A DNA stretch of 64,000 bases from Paraspadella gotoi (Eukaryota; Chaetognatha): the NCBI GenBank assembly GCA_051294375.1, contig CM119266.1:20212729-20276728 (forward strand), in the 5' to 3' direction. The position numbers were made by a program, and so were the translations under genes. The notes beneath the pieces are model-generated. The model was given only the letters and a program-made list of their open reading frames with translations. It was not told the DNA's origin and did not search any database. Shown here in pieces: positions 1-12,885 of this stretch. Numbering within the stretch: the first letter of the stretch is position 1; every line of letters starts with the position of its first letter.

Positions 1-3000
1 CCGCCCAACTTTCCGGGTGCCATCGAAATGATGGCGGGACAGGTTATGACTAAAAGCGAGTTTTGTTTATTGTTAAACCTTAAGTCCATAAGTGATAGCC
101 CCCTGTCTTTTTTAGACTGAGGAAAAGCCGAAGAAGAAACGTAAAGCGCGAAAGAAAAAAGAAAAAGACGCGATATCAGCTGCCTCTGATTTGGGCCCCG
201 CGGGCGACGGATCCCCTGATATGGGACCCGTCAACGCGATGTTACCCAATCCTGGTCTCCGATCCTCGCTCATGGGTTCGTTCCTTGCTCCGTTATTGGA
301 TCAAAACTCCAATTTAACTTCCTCGCATGCCCTCTGTCCTTTTGTCTCATGTTGCGTTATTAACATGAAAGTGAGATTTGAAATTTCGGTTCGATTTTCT
401 TAATTTCTAGGCGCGGGTATGGTTCGCGGAATGATGCAAACCGGACCGCGAGGAGTACATCCAATGGGAATGAACGCCCGCTTCCCGGTGGACGGGAACG
501 TGATGGGACCTCGACTGATGATGATGGGGCCGCGACACCCGTCCACTTTAGGGGCTCCGGAAAACTCGTCTCCTGATAAGAATAACGACACGGACAAAAA
601 AATGGCGCCAATGCCAACCGGGAAACCGGCGACGATCACCGCGCTACCGGCACCTGTGAGCGGGGCTGCAGGATCAATGCCATCACCGGCCAAAGCTAAC
701 ATGACGCCGCCGCAGCGTCTTCTTACTGCTCTGGTGTCGGGTAAGAAAAGAAGAGAATGTATGAGAGTGGTTAGAGCCTGTTTATTTTTAAAACAAAACA
801 GTATGGCAACAGCCGGGTTGCCTGTGATGGGATGGGGCATCTCACTGTTGGCTTTGGGGGCTTCCGACCCTCAGTGACGCATCCTGTCACTGGCGCGGTT
901 ACCCTAGGACGGTCTCGCTTTGCCAACGCAGAGGGAAGTCATTAGGACTGTGGATGGAACACTACGCCTGGGATGGTGTGTTCCCCCTCTGAGCCAATGG
1001 ATTTGGCTGAACGATGGTGGATGTGAGGCGGTGTGAATATACCGCCACAACAGACAATTTGTTTTATAAGAAACCCGGGAACGCCCTTTTTTATATCTTG
1101 GGTATATGCACTGCATAATATGCAGTCTTGGTTATATGCAGTCTTACACACTACAGAAGGCTTCATATTATAATATTAGGTACCAGAACACGTTCCGAGA
1201 AAACTACTGGACCAAATTAAATGAATTTAGAATGAACGATCCCTATGTGAATACAAATAGAACTATCGAGGCGAATTTCAATATTTGACCACTGAGCGGA
1301 GATATGGGGCCCCGTAGGGGCAAAAAATGGTCAAAAATTGTTTTCAAATTTTTTCATTATTTTTGTTTTGTACAGTTGCATAGACGTTTATTCTTCCACA
1401 AAAACGTATTTATTACCACAAAAATATTAGTTAACCTTAATTTTCAGCTTCATGAACATCAGCAGTTCAAGTCAGATTTTGAATACTTTTGGAACTTGGA
1501 AGTAAAACGATGAACTATGCATCTTCCAACCATTCTTAATTATTGAAAATTTATCAATTTTAGTTCTTAAAACGTTTTTTTTATATGTTTAAAACGTCAA
1601 TGCACCTAATGCTACTAAAAAATTTTAAAAGATAAAAAAAAAATTTTAGATTTTTTTTGGCCCCCCAGAGGTCCACCCCCAGGGCCCTGTATCTCATGTC
1701 AGGGGTCGAATATCAAAATTCGCCTCGATAGTTCCATTTATATTGTCATTAGAACTCTGAATGTAAAATTCTCATATCGATCCGCCTCGCCACGAAATGC
1801 CCCAATCTTTTTTTTGTCGAGATCCCTCTCGTGAGGCAGACCGATATAGAATTAATATTCTATAAAGGAATTAAAAATTTTATGAAATTCGATCGGGCAG
1901 TGTGGTGGGAACAGATTCTGGTCACAAAAAAGGGGTACTATGGCAACGGGAGGAATGCCTGTGATACCCGTAGGGGCTGCGGATCCTCAGTGACCGCCTC
2001 CTGTCACTGGCATGTTTAGACCGGCTCCGGCACATTTAAGCCAGAACCGGGATACCCAGGGATTGAACCCGGGTTGCACTGTTGTAACGAGATGATTTAG
2101 CCTGCTCAGCCATTGAGACGAGGCAACATTGAGGAAGCTTTAAATCTTGCTGCCACAGTACCTCATTTTATAATATGAAGCCTGTACTCTACGATATTGA
2201 CTTAAGTCGCCACAGTATTTTATTTGCAGGATTATTTCACGTTTTTGCAGAGTTTTGACACTATATTTATCTTTGATTTTTATTTTTAGATTCGTCGGAT
2301 TCTACACCACCGCCTAATTTGTCACAAAATTCGAGACAAAACCAATTGTTAAAGCAGCTCCTTCAAACCGGTCCCCAACAAAAGCAGCAGCAACTTAACA
2401 GTCAACAGCAGCAATCACCCAAAATTATGGGCGCTACCATAACTACATCAACGGCTTCCACTACGACGACAACGATAACCACAGCTTCCCCAACTTTAAG
2501 CACCGTTACTTCTCAAACTGGAGAAACCTCAAAACAATCGATAGATTCGGAAGAAACGGTAATATATTTGTCAGTTTTTTCCAAATAATAAACAGGTGAA
2601 TAAAGTTAATAATACAAAACAAGTTTGAGCAGACAATGTCGGATCTGACCACGATTATATAGAAATTTGTCAATGTGGTGGTTATGGTAATTATGATGGT
2701 TAGGTAATAATGGTAGTTGTTGTTGTAATCTGTGGTGAATCTGGTGATTGTCCTTAAGTGATTATGGTTAATATGGTTAATATGGTTATTATGATTATTA
2801 GGGTTATTGTTGTAGTTGTGGCCGTTGAGATGGTTGTATAATACAGTAGTTGACTGTTTGTGGTTATTATCCTTTTATAGGTGGTTAATACTAGTTATAT
2901 ATTTGATATAATGGTTTAGATGTTTCTTTTTTTAATGGTTCAGGAATCGGGATATGTTTTTTGTACGTAGTAATTGTCTTTTGTATTTAAGTTTGTTGTT

Positions 3001-6000
3001 GTTGTGGTAGTGAGTTGTGCTTGTTAAAGCAATTATTAATTTTACTGTAGTTAAATTTCAGCTCAAAAACACAATTTCTTAACTACACACAACATTTTAT
3101 TTTTCAAACAATCCAATTACAAGGCGTACAGACATACAGACGGCAGACCACAGACCGACCAAGTGTATTATGGAGCCGGGTCTGAAATTCGACTGAATAT
3201 TATATTAAATGAACGCTCGTAATAAAAGTATTAGTGAACAGCAAAATTAATTTCGTTGTAATCTAGTAATTCGTATTGCAAAATGTTCGATTGCCAAGAT
3301 GCTAACATTCGGAGGAGAGGTCACGTTTTCGGACTGATTCGTTCTGTCTGACGAGGGTCTTTTGTCCCTGTTGCGTTACCGGTCGATGAACCGTCACTGG
3401 ATTTAAATAAAAAATTTTTAGGTTAAGGACAAAAACTTAGATTTATCCATTTCCATTTCCGACTGTTGCAAAAATAATCGATGTCACTAACATTCAATAT
3501 AAGATTATTTATTTTGAATTACTTTATTAGTTAATAAAAAAGTTAATTTTTCCCAATTTTTATTTTACATCGTCTTCTGCTATGATTTTTTTTTCAAGGC
3601 TGAAATCTTAATTATCAAATTAAAAAAAACAACTCATGTTAATGGTTATGTTCATTAGTTATTATTCCTACTTCATATTTTGGTTTGAGATATATTTACT
3701 TGCTACTAAAATACCGTAAAAATAAAACTGTCAATTTTTTTTTAAATAAAAACATGCCTTTTTGAAAGTAAAAGTTTGGCTTCTAAAAATTTTTTAAAAA
3801 ATATATAAAAATATAACTTTGTGGCGAATCCTAAATTCGCCTCCCGTAAAGCTTGATGAAACTCAGCTCGTCCCCTTGGCTTGGACAGCTAAGTATTCGT
3901 TCACCAACCGTGAGTTCCGGGTTAAATCCCCTCACGGTCACGCTGGTTAAAGTGTGATGGTGTCCGCATAAACACGCCAGTGACATGGGGTGGTCACTGC
4001 AGGTCCAAAGCCCTGAGCGCCAGCAGTCGGGAGATGCCTCACACCCCGGGCTTCTCACATGTCCCCCGTTTTCCATAACTTGAGGTTTGATTATGAAAAA
4101 CAATAAAAAAGATGATGGTACAAGTTATTCCAAATCAATAAAGTATAATTTTAAGAGTGGTTTAACCTGCGCAGAGGTAACTGAGAGCTACGGGCATTTT
4201 AGATGGCACCGAGATGGCAGGGTTTTGTCCCTCTGCCCAAAGTCTGGTCTTCGGTTCGTAAGCCTTGACGACGTCGACAGCAATGCGAGTGCCGGGTGAC
4301 AATTCTGTCAAACCGCCACATATGACCAAATGTCCCTGTTTAAATAGAAGATTAAAGTACTGATTTTAATTTTTGTCAATTGGTTGATTTTATATTTCAC
4401 TATATATACACAAGTCTCTTTTGTAATGTCAACCTGAAAATGAGCCAAGCCTGGCGAAACGAGCGTAGTATCAAGCCGCGTTAGTTCTGTGAACGCTTCA
4501 GTCTCTACACTAAATTGCAGAAGCATATCATTTAACAGCACATAAATAGATGCGTTTAGGGCCTCGGCTCGAATGAAGGCCGCCTTGTGCGGTAATGGGG
4601 CGATGGTTTTCAAGTAGTTTCCGTTACATCTTTAAGAGGTAAAACAATTTTTAAAAATCTGTTTTTGAGGTCCTAAATTTTAGTTAATTCTTACCTAAAT
4701 CTTTGAACTGTATCGGTTGGAAAATCATTTGCGTCACGCCCGCCAAAAAGGTAAATTTTTTCTTTATAACTTGCATATGCCATTGAGTGAACAGGGGTCT
4801 GTAGTTTTCCAACCGGAATCCATCGGTTTACCTATGTACATAATTTATATTTATGTTTAATTTTATGTCGATCCCTTGTATATTTCTTAAAAAATTGTGG
4901 TTTGTCCAACCTGGACAGCGTATTTTTCAATGGAAGCCATGACTTGACCGTCCGTGATATTGGAATCCTGTGATCCTGGAACAGTTTTCGCTCGACCCCC
5001 GAGGGCAAATATGTTTCCGCCGCCAACTGATAGCGCATGACAGACCCGGCCGTATTTCATTGGAGCGCAAGGCAACCATTGTCTTTGTATATAAAAGTAA
5101 GAATTGTAGCAAGACTACTGCTGAATTGGTTATATTAGTTTTAACGTGAGTAAAGATTTACCGAAAAGTAGTATCCAGCTTCCACACTGTTGTCGGCGTT
5201 AGCTCACCACCCGAAATGTATACATTATTTTCAAAAACTGTTGCCGCATAGTGATAACCCGGGTTTTCTGGTAGCGGGCTGAGGTATTCCCACTTCGGCG
5301 GTTCAGTCAACGAATCGTGCGAACCAAACATGGACGAACCTTTCAAAGTAATTTGAAAGTTTGTAAGCTTGTTTATTTGATTTAAAAATGTAATTTACCA
5401 TAAGAATCGTTGTAGGCGATGACGTTCAAGTTTGGGTCGGGTGTGTTTCCAACTCCAGGAAGACATATTATGCTTTCTTGAATTCCTTGAAAATGAGAGT
5501 TATTGTTGAGTTGATAATATTTTTATGAATAAATTTTAAAGTTACCCGTGGATGCTCGTGGGATTATCCATTCAGAATTCATTTGACCGTGCTGTTTCCC
5601 AGAATGTAGATAATCCAAGGCTCTTTTCAAATAACTCCGACATTCTTTGTTATTATCGAGATTTTTATCATTCATCAATCCAAGAAGTGTTTGCGGTTGC
5701 ATTTGGGAAAATCTTACCAGTGCCATTATCCTATATAAATTATTGTAAAAGAAGTTTATCTTGTGAAAGTTTAGCTAATTAGCTTGTCGCATAGACTAAT
5801 AATAGCTTAACAAAATAATTTAATTTCTATCAAAAATAATCATAACTGTTGGTCGCAGATAAATATAGATGTTTACCAAATTTTTTTACGGCATAATCAA
5901 AGTGACTTGGTGCCCATATCTAGAAAATTTGTGAGAGGTTATCAAATATGATAATCTGTGAAATATGCTATATTGACTTTGATCATGTAACGATATTTTA

Positions 6001-9000
6001 CTGTGGACACATCACTTCACAAGTATGGAACATTTGCATATCAATTTTTTTATGGTATTTTACCTTTCTGCCAAATTTAATTTAAATTGACGCAATTATT
6101 TACTAAATTTAATCGTTATAAATTTCTGACCATGTGACAGCATTTTTAAAGTGCTTTCGGTTCAGTCCTTGACTGGATCTTGTTTCTTTATCACCCGGCC
6201 AGATAGTCCGCTCTTTCTGAAGGACGATGTTTGATCCATCGCATAGCAGATTCAAATACTGATTCCTCTTCTTGAACATTCAGGAAAGGACTGTTTAACA
6301 GGTTCTTAAGTGTGTCAACATTCAAATCCAGGAAACCATCTTCCAAACAAGCTCCTTCAAAGTTTTCCAAGACGAACTTTTCAGATTTTCTGAAATAAAA
6401 TATTCTGCCCTATAGTTTCAAAATTGTTACGGTTACGTTCATGCCTTCTTTCCTTCAGTTACAAAATCGTTCAGTTATTAGATTATTAAGTTTATTTTAT
6501 TTTTAAGGTCTTACTCATAGAGAACTTCTGAGGAATGATCTTTTGCTAGTTGGAGAATCGTGAAACAGTTGGTGACGTCAAGACAGTTGAAAAGATACTC
6601 TGCTGCTGCCGTTTTTAACTTAGGCATGCTGAAACGATTAGAAATTTTAAAAACATCCTGCATCATTGCTGGATTTCCCGCTGAAACTTCCCCTGTATAC
6701 ATGTACGTCAAAACAACCTAAAGAAAAACACAATTTTAATTTTTTCTTAATTCGTAAACTTTCCTTTTTACTCACTTGGAAAACGTCCGGTTTTGTTCCA
6801 CCGAGTTCTATGGTTTTTTTGCTGTCTCCCAATATGGCACTAGTTCTTTTCATTTTCGCTCCTTTGCCAACGCTAATACCAAGAAGCAAATTACGAAAAT
6901 ATGAAGAACAGGCAGATAAAATGAGTCTATGGCATTCAAATTGACTTTGTCCCACGTTCACTACCACATCAGTGAAAAGCAAGTCCTGAATTATTGAGTT
7001 ATTTGAATTATGTTTTTCTATCTTCAAATATGTCTACTTTGATACCTTTTGTGCTTTAGAAGCTGCTGCAAGAATGGCTTCGGCATGATTTGCTGCGTCA
7101 TTAAAACTGAAGGACTTGCTGTCACTAGCTGATACCATTGTTTTTGATGTTGCTCCGCGAACTGAGATGCTGCCGTGAAGAGAATCGATATCATCCATTT
7201 CTGTCAATGTGCTGTCGCTTGTAAGTCGTCGTAACTGTCGGTGTGGTCCGGCTGTTCGGAAAATAGTCACGATTGAGTTTATTTTTTTTATTGAATCATA
7301 TTTAATTTAGTATCTCAAAAAATAATTAACCGTATGGACTTTTAATATGAATTTCGTCATTTTCGCAAATTGTTGAAAGCGTTTCTTCACTTCCGCTGAA
7401 ATTTGGGATGTTGGGGTCCGAGTTGGAGGATGTCCGGTCGAGTTCTAAGGGAATTTGGGGCTCAGTCTTTACATTAGTCAGGCATACTTTAAATCCTTGT
7501 TTACACTTCTTTTTAGCCAAAACTATATTTAACTTATGTTCCGAATTTACAATTTGGTGTTGCATTTTTACATTGTTCGATATTTTTTTATCGAGATAAT
7601 GAATTAGATGAATTATTGACATCGTCGTTGTTACGATTTTTATAATTGAATAATGAAACAAATCCAATAAACTAATATTTATCCTTATAATAAAAGAATA
7701 TTATTATTGCATCTAAGTTTATCAGTATATCGTTATAATTAAATTACTATTTCAAACTACTAGTTTCTATATTTAGTAAGTTCTTAATTTTTTTATGAAT
7801 TAAATTTATTTATATTCTTGATGGAATTTTGATACAAATTTTTAATATCGGCACATGTTTGATAACATTCTTAGTTTTAATTATTTAGTATATTAACTAC
7901 TTGATCGCGGAGTCACCAGAGATGAACCTATAAACATCTTAATCTTATAAGTTTTATGACATTTTCTTCGAAAACAACGGATCTGAATTAGTGAAGTATT
8001 TGGATGCACACTCAAAAGGCTATCTTTTGTAGTCCCACCCTTTTTGGACTTGTGCATCTGGAAAGACAAATTCCTTTTTTTATTTTTTCGTCTTTGAGAA
8101 GGAAGAGGCACGCCCACAGCCGATTTCGATCTGAAAAGATCTTGTTTTCCCGTGACGAGTCGCAAGGACATTTTGGAGTAGTAGATTTCGAAAGCCTTTA
8201 TTCCTTTATTTTCCGCGAAATTCGATTTGGTCCCCGGGATGTAAAGATTTGAGTTTTTAACACAATCGACTTTAAATTTTTTCCCCCTTCAAGTACGAAA
8301 AGTGGTTTCTTTCCTGATGTTGAGCTCGATCGTTGGTCGATTACTTAATGCGATTAACGTTATCCTTAACTTTTCCCCAAGATCTTGGCCCTTCTCGCGA
8401 TGGAGAAAGTTTTCTTTGGCATTTTTTTTTCGTAAATGTGCGACATATGCTTACCTCCGTTCCAACTGTGATAAATATGATCGTATTTGCTAGAATTCAT
8501 CGCCATTGCTAATTTTGTCTTTTGGAAAATTGTAGTGAATTAGGAAAAATAGTTACCAGTTGAGAATAACTGCGATTGCGAATGACTTCAATTTACTTCG
8601 CCACGACAGAATTATGCTGGTCGTCGTGGAGCTCGTATTTCCCCAATTTCGAGCAAATACTTAAACTTCGTTACTTCGAACAGAGCTTTTTTATAAATTC
8701 TTATGACGTAAATAATTACGACAATAGGCAGTGATTATTCATTAGTGGCCTAAAAGATTTTAGAAACACCTGGTTTTATTGTTAAATATACTTATATATT
8801 TATTTGATGATTATTGGTCGGAAGTCCGTAGATGAGTCACAGGTTTATTATGAAAAAAATTGAGCCCTGCATTGTGCGTATGAACAAGCCTGGTCTTGTC
8901 GGAAAGAGTTCATCGTCATCTAATCGAATTAAGCGTAATGTTTTCGATCACAAATTTGTGGTGTTTGTCTGCGACACGTATCTACTGTCCAGACCGGGTT

Positions 9001-12000
9001 CCGAGGTGACTCGGAAATGATATAGGTTTTATGAGTCACCGGATTGGTCAAAAGAAAGTCATAAATATGAAAAAATATAATTTTTGTATTTGTTGCAGGA
9101 CGATGAAGATTTCTTGGCGGCCAACTTAACTCCAGAGCAACGGAAGCAGCTCGAACTGATTGATTCGATGCCCCTTACTCGGGAGCTCTCCTCTCCCCAA
9201 GTAAGTTTAAAGAATAGGCCACTCTGATAACTATTAACTAAGTAAAACATAAATTTTCTCTATATTAGTTTAATGTAAGTAGTATAGAAGTCTATGGCGT
9301 CAGCAGTTCACGGTCCGTTGAGGTTAAACAGTAAACACAAGTCTTTGAACTACATTTCTGACAGAAGCGCCGCAACTACTGTTGAGTTAGCGAAGCATAA
9401 CGATTTATTCCGTATTTAATTGCTTAGACGTCCGGCGGCTCAGACACTTCTTCTGAGCAGCGTACGGCCATTACAACTCCGGGTGGAGGGGGTCCTCAAA
9501 CAATCGCTGAGAACGCGCTCTTTGGTAGGTTACGCTCCAAAATGATTGGTAATTATTATTGCCTAAGACTAGACATGTGACGTAACATATAACATATTCA
9601 GAGCAAAGACGACAAGAATTCGAACTTCGCCGTAAAGAGTTGGGAGTCGCCGTTAATAGCGCCGGAATGGCCGCCTCGAGTTTGACTTCGCCGTCGGGCA
9701 GCGACGACCAAACTGTGCCGGGAATGACGGGCACCGGTATCGTTCCCCGTAAGTTTAAATCTACGTTTGTTATTATCGTCTTCGTGAAATTTTTCGTTTT
9801 AAACTTATTTGGTGTCCCAACTAAACCCGATGTTAAATTATCAACCTCTAAATTGTCAGTTTCAAATTTTATTTTTTTAGATCAGAATGAATATTACATT
9901 TTAAAATTTATAGTCTATTTGTGTTTGTTATTTAAAGGGAATTGGGAAGAAAAAATTATTTTTAATTTTCATGCAAGACAAGTGTACACATGCTTAAATT
10001 TTTTTCTGTTCGTTAATGCTTTTTATGATTTACCAACTAAATGCGTTTAAAATTTTAAGAGAGAGTGAGAGACCAAAGCTTTTAAGGGAGAGAGAGAGAT
10101 AAACTTCCTGACCAAAGCTTTTGAGTGAGAGTGAATGAGACTGACCAAAGCTTTATTGGAAAACACAAAAGAAAATGAGGACAGTTGACTGTTCTTTCCA
10201 CTTTAAACCTAACTTTTTATTGGTCCTTAACTTCCTTTACTTAAATGTAAACTCGCTCTCTTTCTCTCTGTTTGTTTTTTTAAAAATGTTTGGTCAAACT
10301 CATAATCGCGCTAACAAATAATAGAAAACTTCGGAACATGTCTGCACGTCAAAAAAATAATATTTTGAAAAATATAAGGCTTTTTCTTCTCTAAAATTTT
10401 TTTTTCCGAGCATTAGAAACATGAAAAAACCAGACTATAATTTTTGTTATGAAAGAGAATTTATGGATTTTTTTTATTACAGAAGTGTTGTATAGACTTT
10501 TGGTGAAAATAACCAAGCTGTTCATAAGTAATAGTACTAAACCTTTCCTGATGTTTGCGTTTTTTTATATTTGAATAATTTTTTACGTACATTTTATCCA
10601 TATTTTTTTTCTTTAATCTCGTTTTTTTATCCCCGCAGCGATAAAAGGAAAGAAAAAAGCTACAGGTGGACTGACAAAGAAGAAGAAGAAAGAGCGAGAG
10701 CTGCAGGAAGCGTGCGCCGCGGCCGCCGCACAGATCGCCAGAACCATGGGCGAGCCGGGGGGAGGCATGGGCCCGCAGGGAAGCGGTATGTCCGGTCCCC
10801 AAGGGGGGAGCGGCATCGGCCCACAGAGCGGCGCTCTTCCCGGGCCTCAGGGGACCGGGCCGTCACCAAACGGTCCACCTTTTACCAGCGCACCTGGATC
10901 CTTTCAACGTCAGTTAAGCCTGAGATAATATAATTGAAAGTTTGTTAAAATATTTTAAAATTACGTTTTAGGAAAGACAGTCTTTCCTACTTCGCTTAAA
11001 ACAACGAAACGAAAGAAACTTAACACAAAATTAAGTTTTAAATTTTTGTTTTCACTAGCTGCTCCTGGCTTGATGCAACCAATGTCCCAACATCTGGCCA
11101 TGTCCGGGCCTTCTGGGCCGTCTCCAATGATGTCAAATCCTATGATGTCCAACTCACTGATGAGTCATCAAGGCGGCAGCTTTATGCCACATCAACAGGG
11201 ACCGCACGGCCCTCAAAGTCCCCTTGGGCCACACAGCCCTCATGGCCCGATGATGGGGCCTCCGGTCAGCATGATGGGCGGACCGCAGGGAGCGACCGGC
11301 ATGATGGGTCCGCCCTGCTCTGCGGGACCAGGGGGCCCTATGGTATCCTCAGGACCCATAGGTGTGGCCACATCCATGGGACCTGTCGGCCACATGGGGC
11401 CCGTTGGTCCGATGGGGCCCGGCGGTCCCATTTGTTCGATGGGGCCTGGGGGTCCCATGATGAGCATGAATCCATGCCACACACGGCCCTCAGACCAGTC
11501 GCCTCCCCCAGCTTCCGGACCAAAGCGTAAACGTAAGAACGGTCCCAAGACCGGGACCGCCGCCGCTTCGCTCGTCGCCGGCCCGCCCTCCGTTGGCCCG
11601 CCTCCACCGCCTCCGCCGCCGCCCCCGGGACCCATGATGATGGGACCTGTGAGCGGCGTGATGGGAGCGGGATCCACAGCCGGGCCAGAAGACTACGAGG
11701 TCTTCACTGAAGGCATCTTGGCTCAACTTCGCTCTATGCCGCAAGTTCCCCTGATGGAACCTGTCGTCAAACGATCCTTTACTGAATGCCCAGCCTACGG
11801 GAGCGGTCCAATGAACGGTCAGGATTAATAAAAATCTTTTAAATACAACAATTCATTTTATAGTTAAACCAATTTAAGTATATTTCAAACGACGCTATTT
11901 TTTATCCTTCAGGCGAATCCCTATTGACTGGGGTATTTGGAGCGGCAAAGCCCGAGTCTCGCCCTGATTACTACACCTCGTTTCCCTTCGGCAGTGGCGA

Positions 12001-12793
12001 CCGATTCAAGCGACAGTCGCAATTGCTAGAGCACCTTACGGGCTTACATGTTAGCATAAAAACGCTTAATGATTTTCTTGAATTTTCAACTCTATTCATT
12101 TCTTTCATAAATGTTTTCAACATCTACAGCCGGGTTCGAACGTCCCCAATGGCGGAATACCCAGTGGCGATGGAAGTGGGCGTGGCGCGCCTCTGCCACC
12201 GTCGTCTACCGCAAATATTTCCAGCGTCGCCGGTGTCGTCGATTTCCCGCGGCTTGGACCGCCGTCAAGGTACCCACTTTTTTCCCCCTTTTTTTCCCCC
12301 AAAAGTCGTAGTTTTATAATAGTGTGTTTATTGGAATTCAAAGCAAACTCGACACTTCCCGCGAAACTTGTCTGTTTTTCATTTCATTTCTACATTTTTT
12401 ACTCTTTTTTTTTTTGTTTTTATCATCGTTTTTATATATGTAGGTTCGTCGTCATTGCAGGACTCTTAAAATTTTTCTTTGTATGTAGGAGAATTTTGTT
12501 TCAATAAATTTTCGAGTAAAAAAGTGAAAGTAAATGAAGAGTTCCGTCCGCAACTCGAACCCCTTATTAACCCTCGTTCTCGGCTTTAATAGTCAACCTC
12601 TTCAAGACGCGGCTTCAGTTCATGCCGCCCTGAGCGAGATGGGTGTCGGTGGGTCCGCCCTTGCCGCCGCCCTTGCCCTAAGTCCAACGACCCCCCGCTC
12701 CCCCCCGCCCCCCATTGACGACCTCGAGCTGGGTCCGAGGTGAGACCACTCAGCTCTTTACAGCTTACTGCTCCTCCCCAAAGCGCACGCTCC

Positions 12794-12885
<92 letters not shown>

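Noticed and set aside
2050-2115. tRNA gene suggested by perfect box A and box B
   Set aside because: No acceptor stem or anticodon arm; it is the promoter head of a dispersed SINE.
11240-11677. Gly/Pro-rich minus-strand ORF of 145 codons
   Set aside because: Antisense shadow of trr exon 11059-11817, which is supported by phase on both sides.
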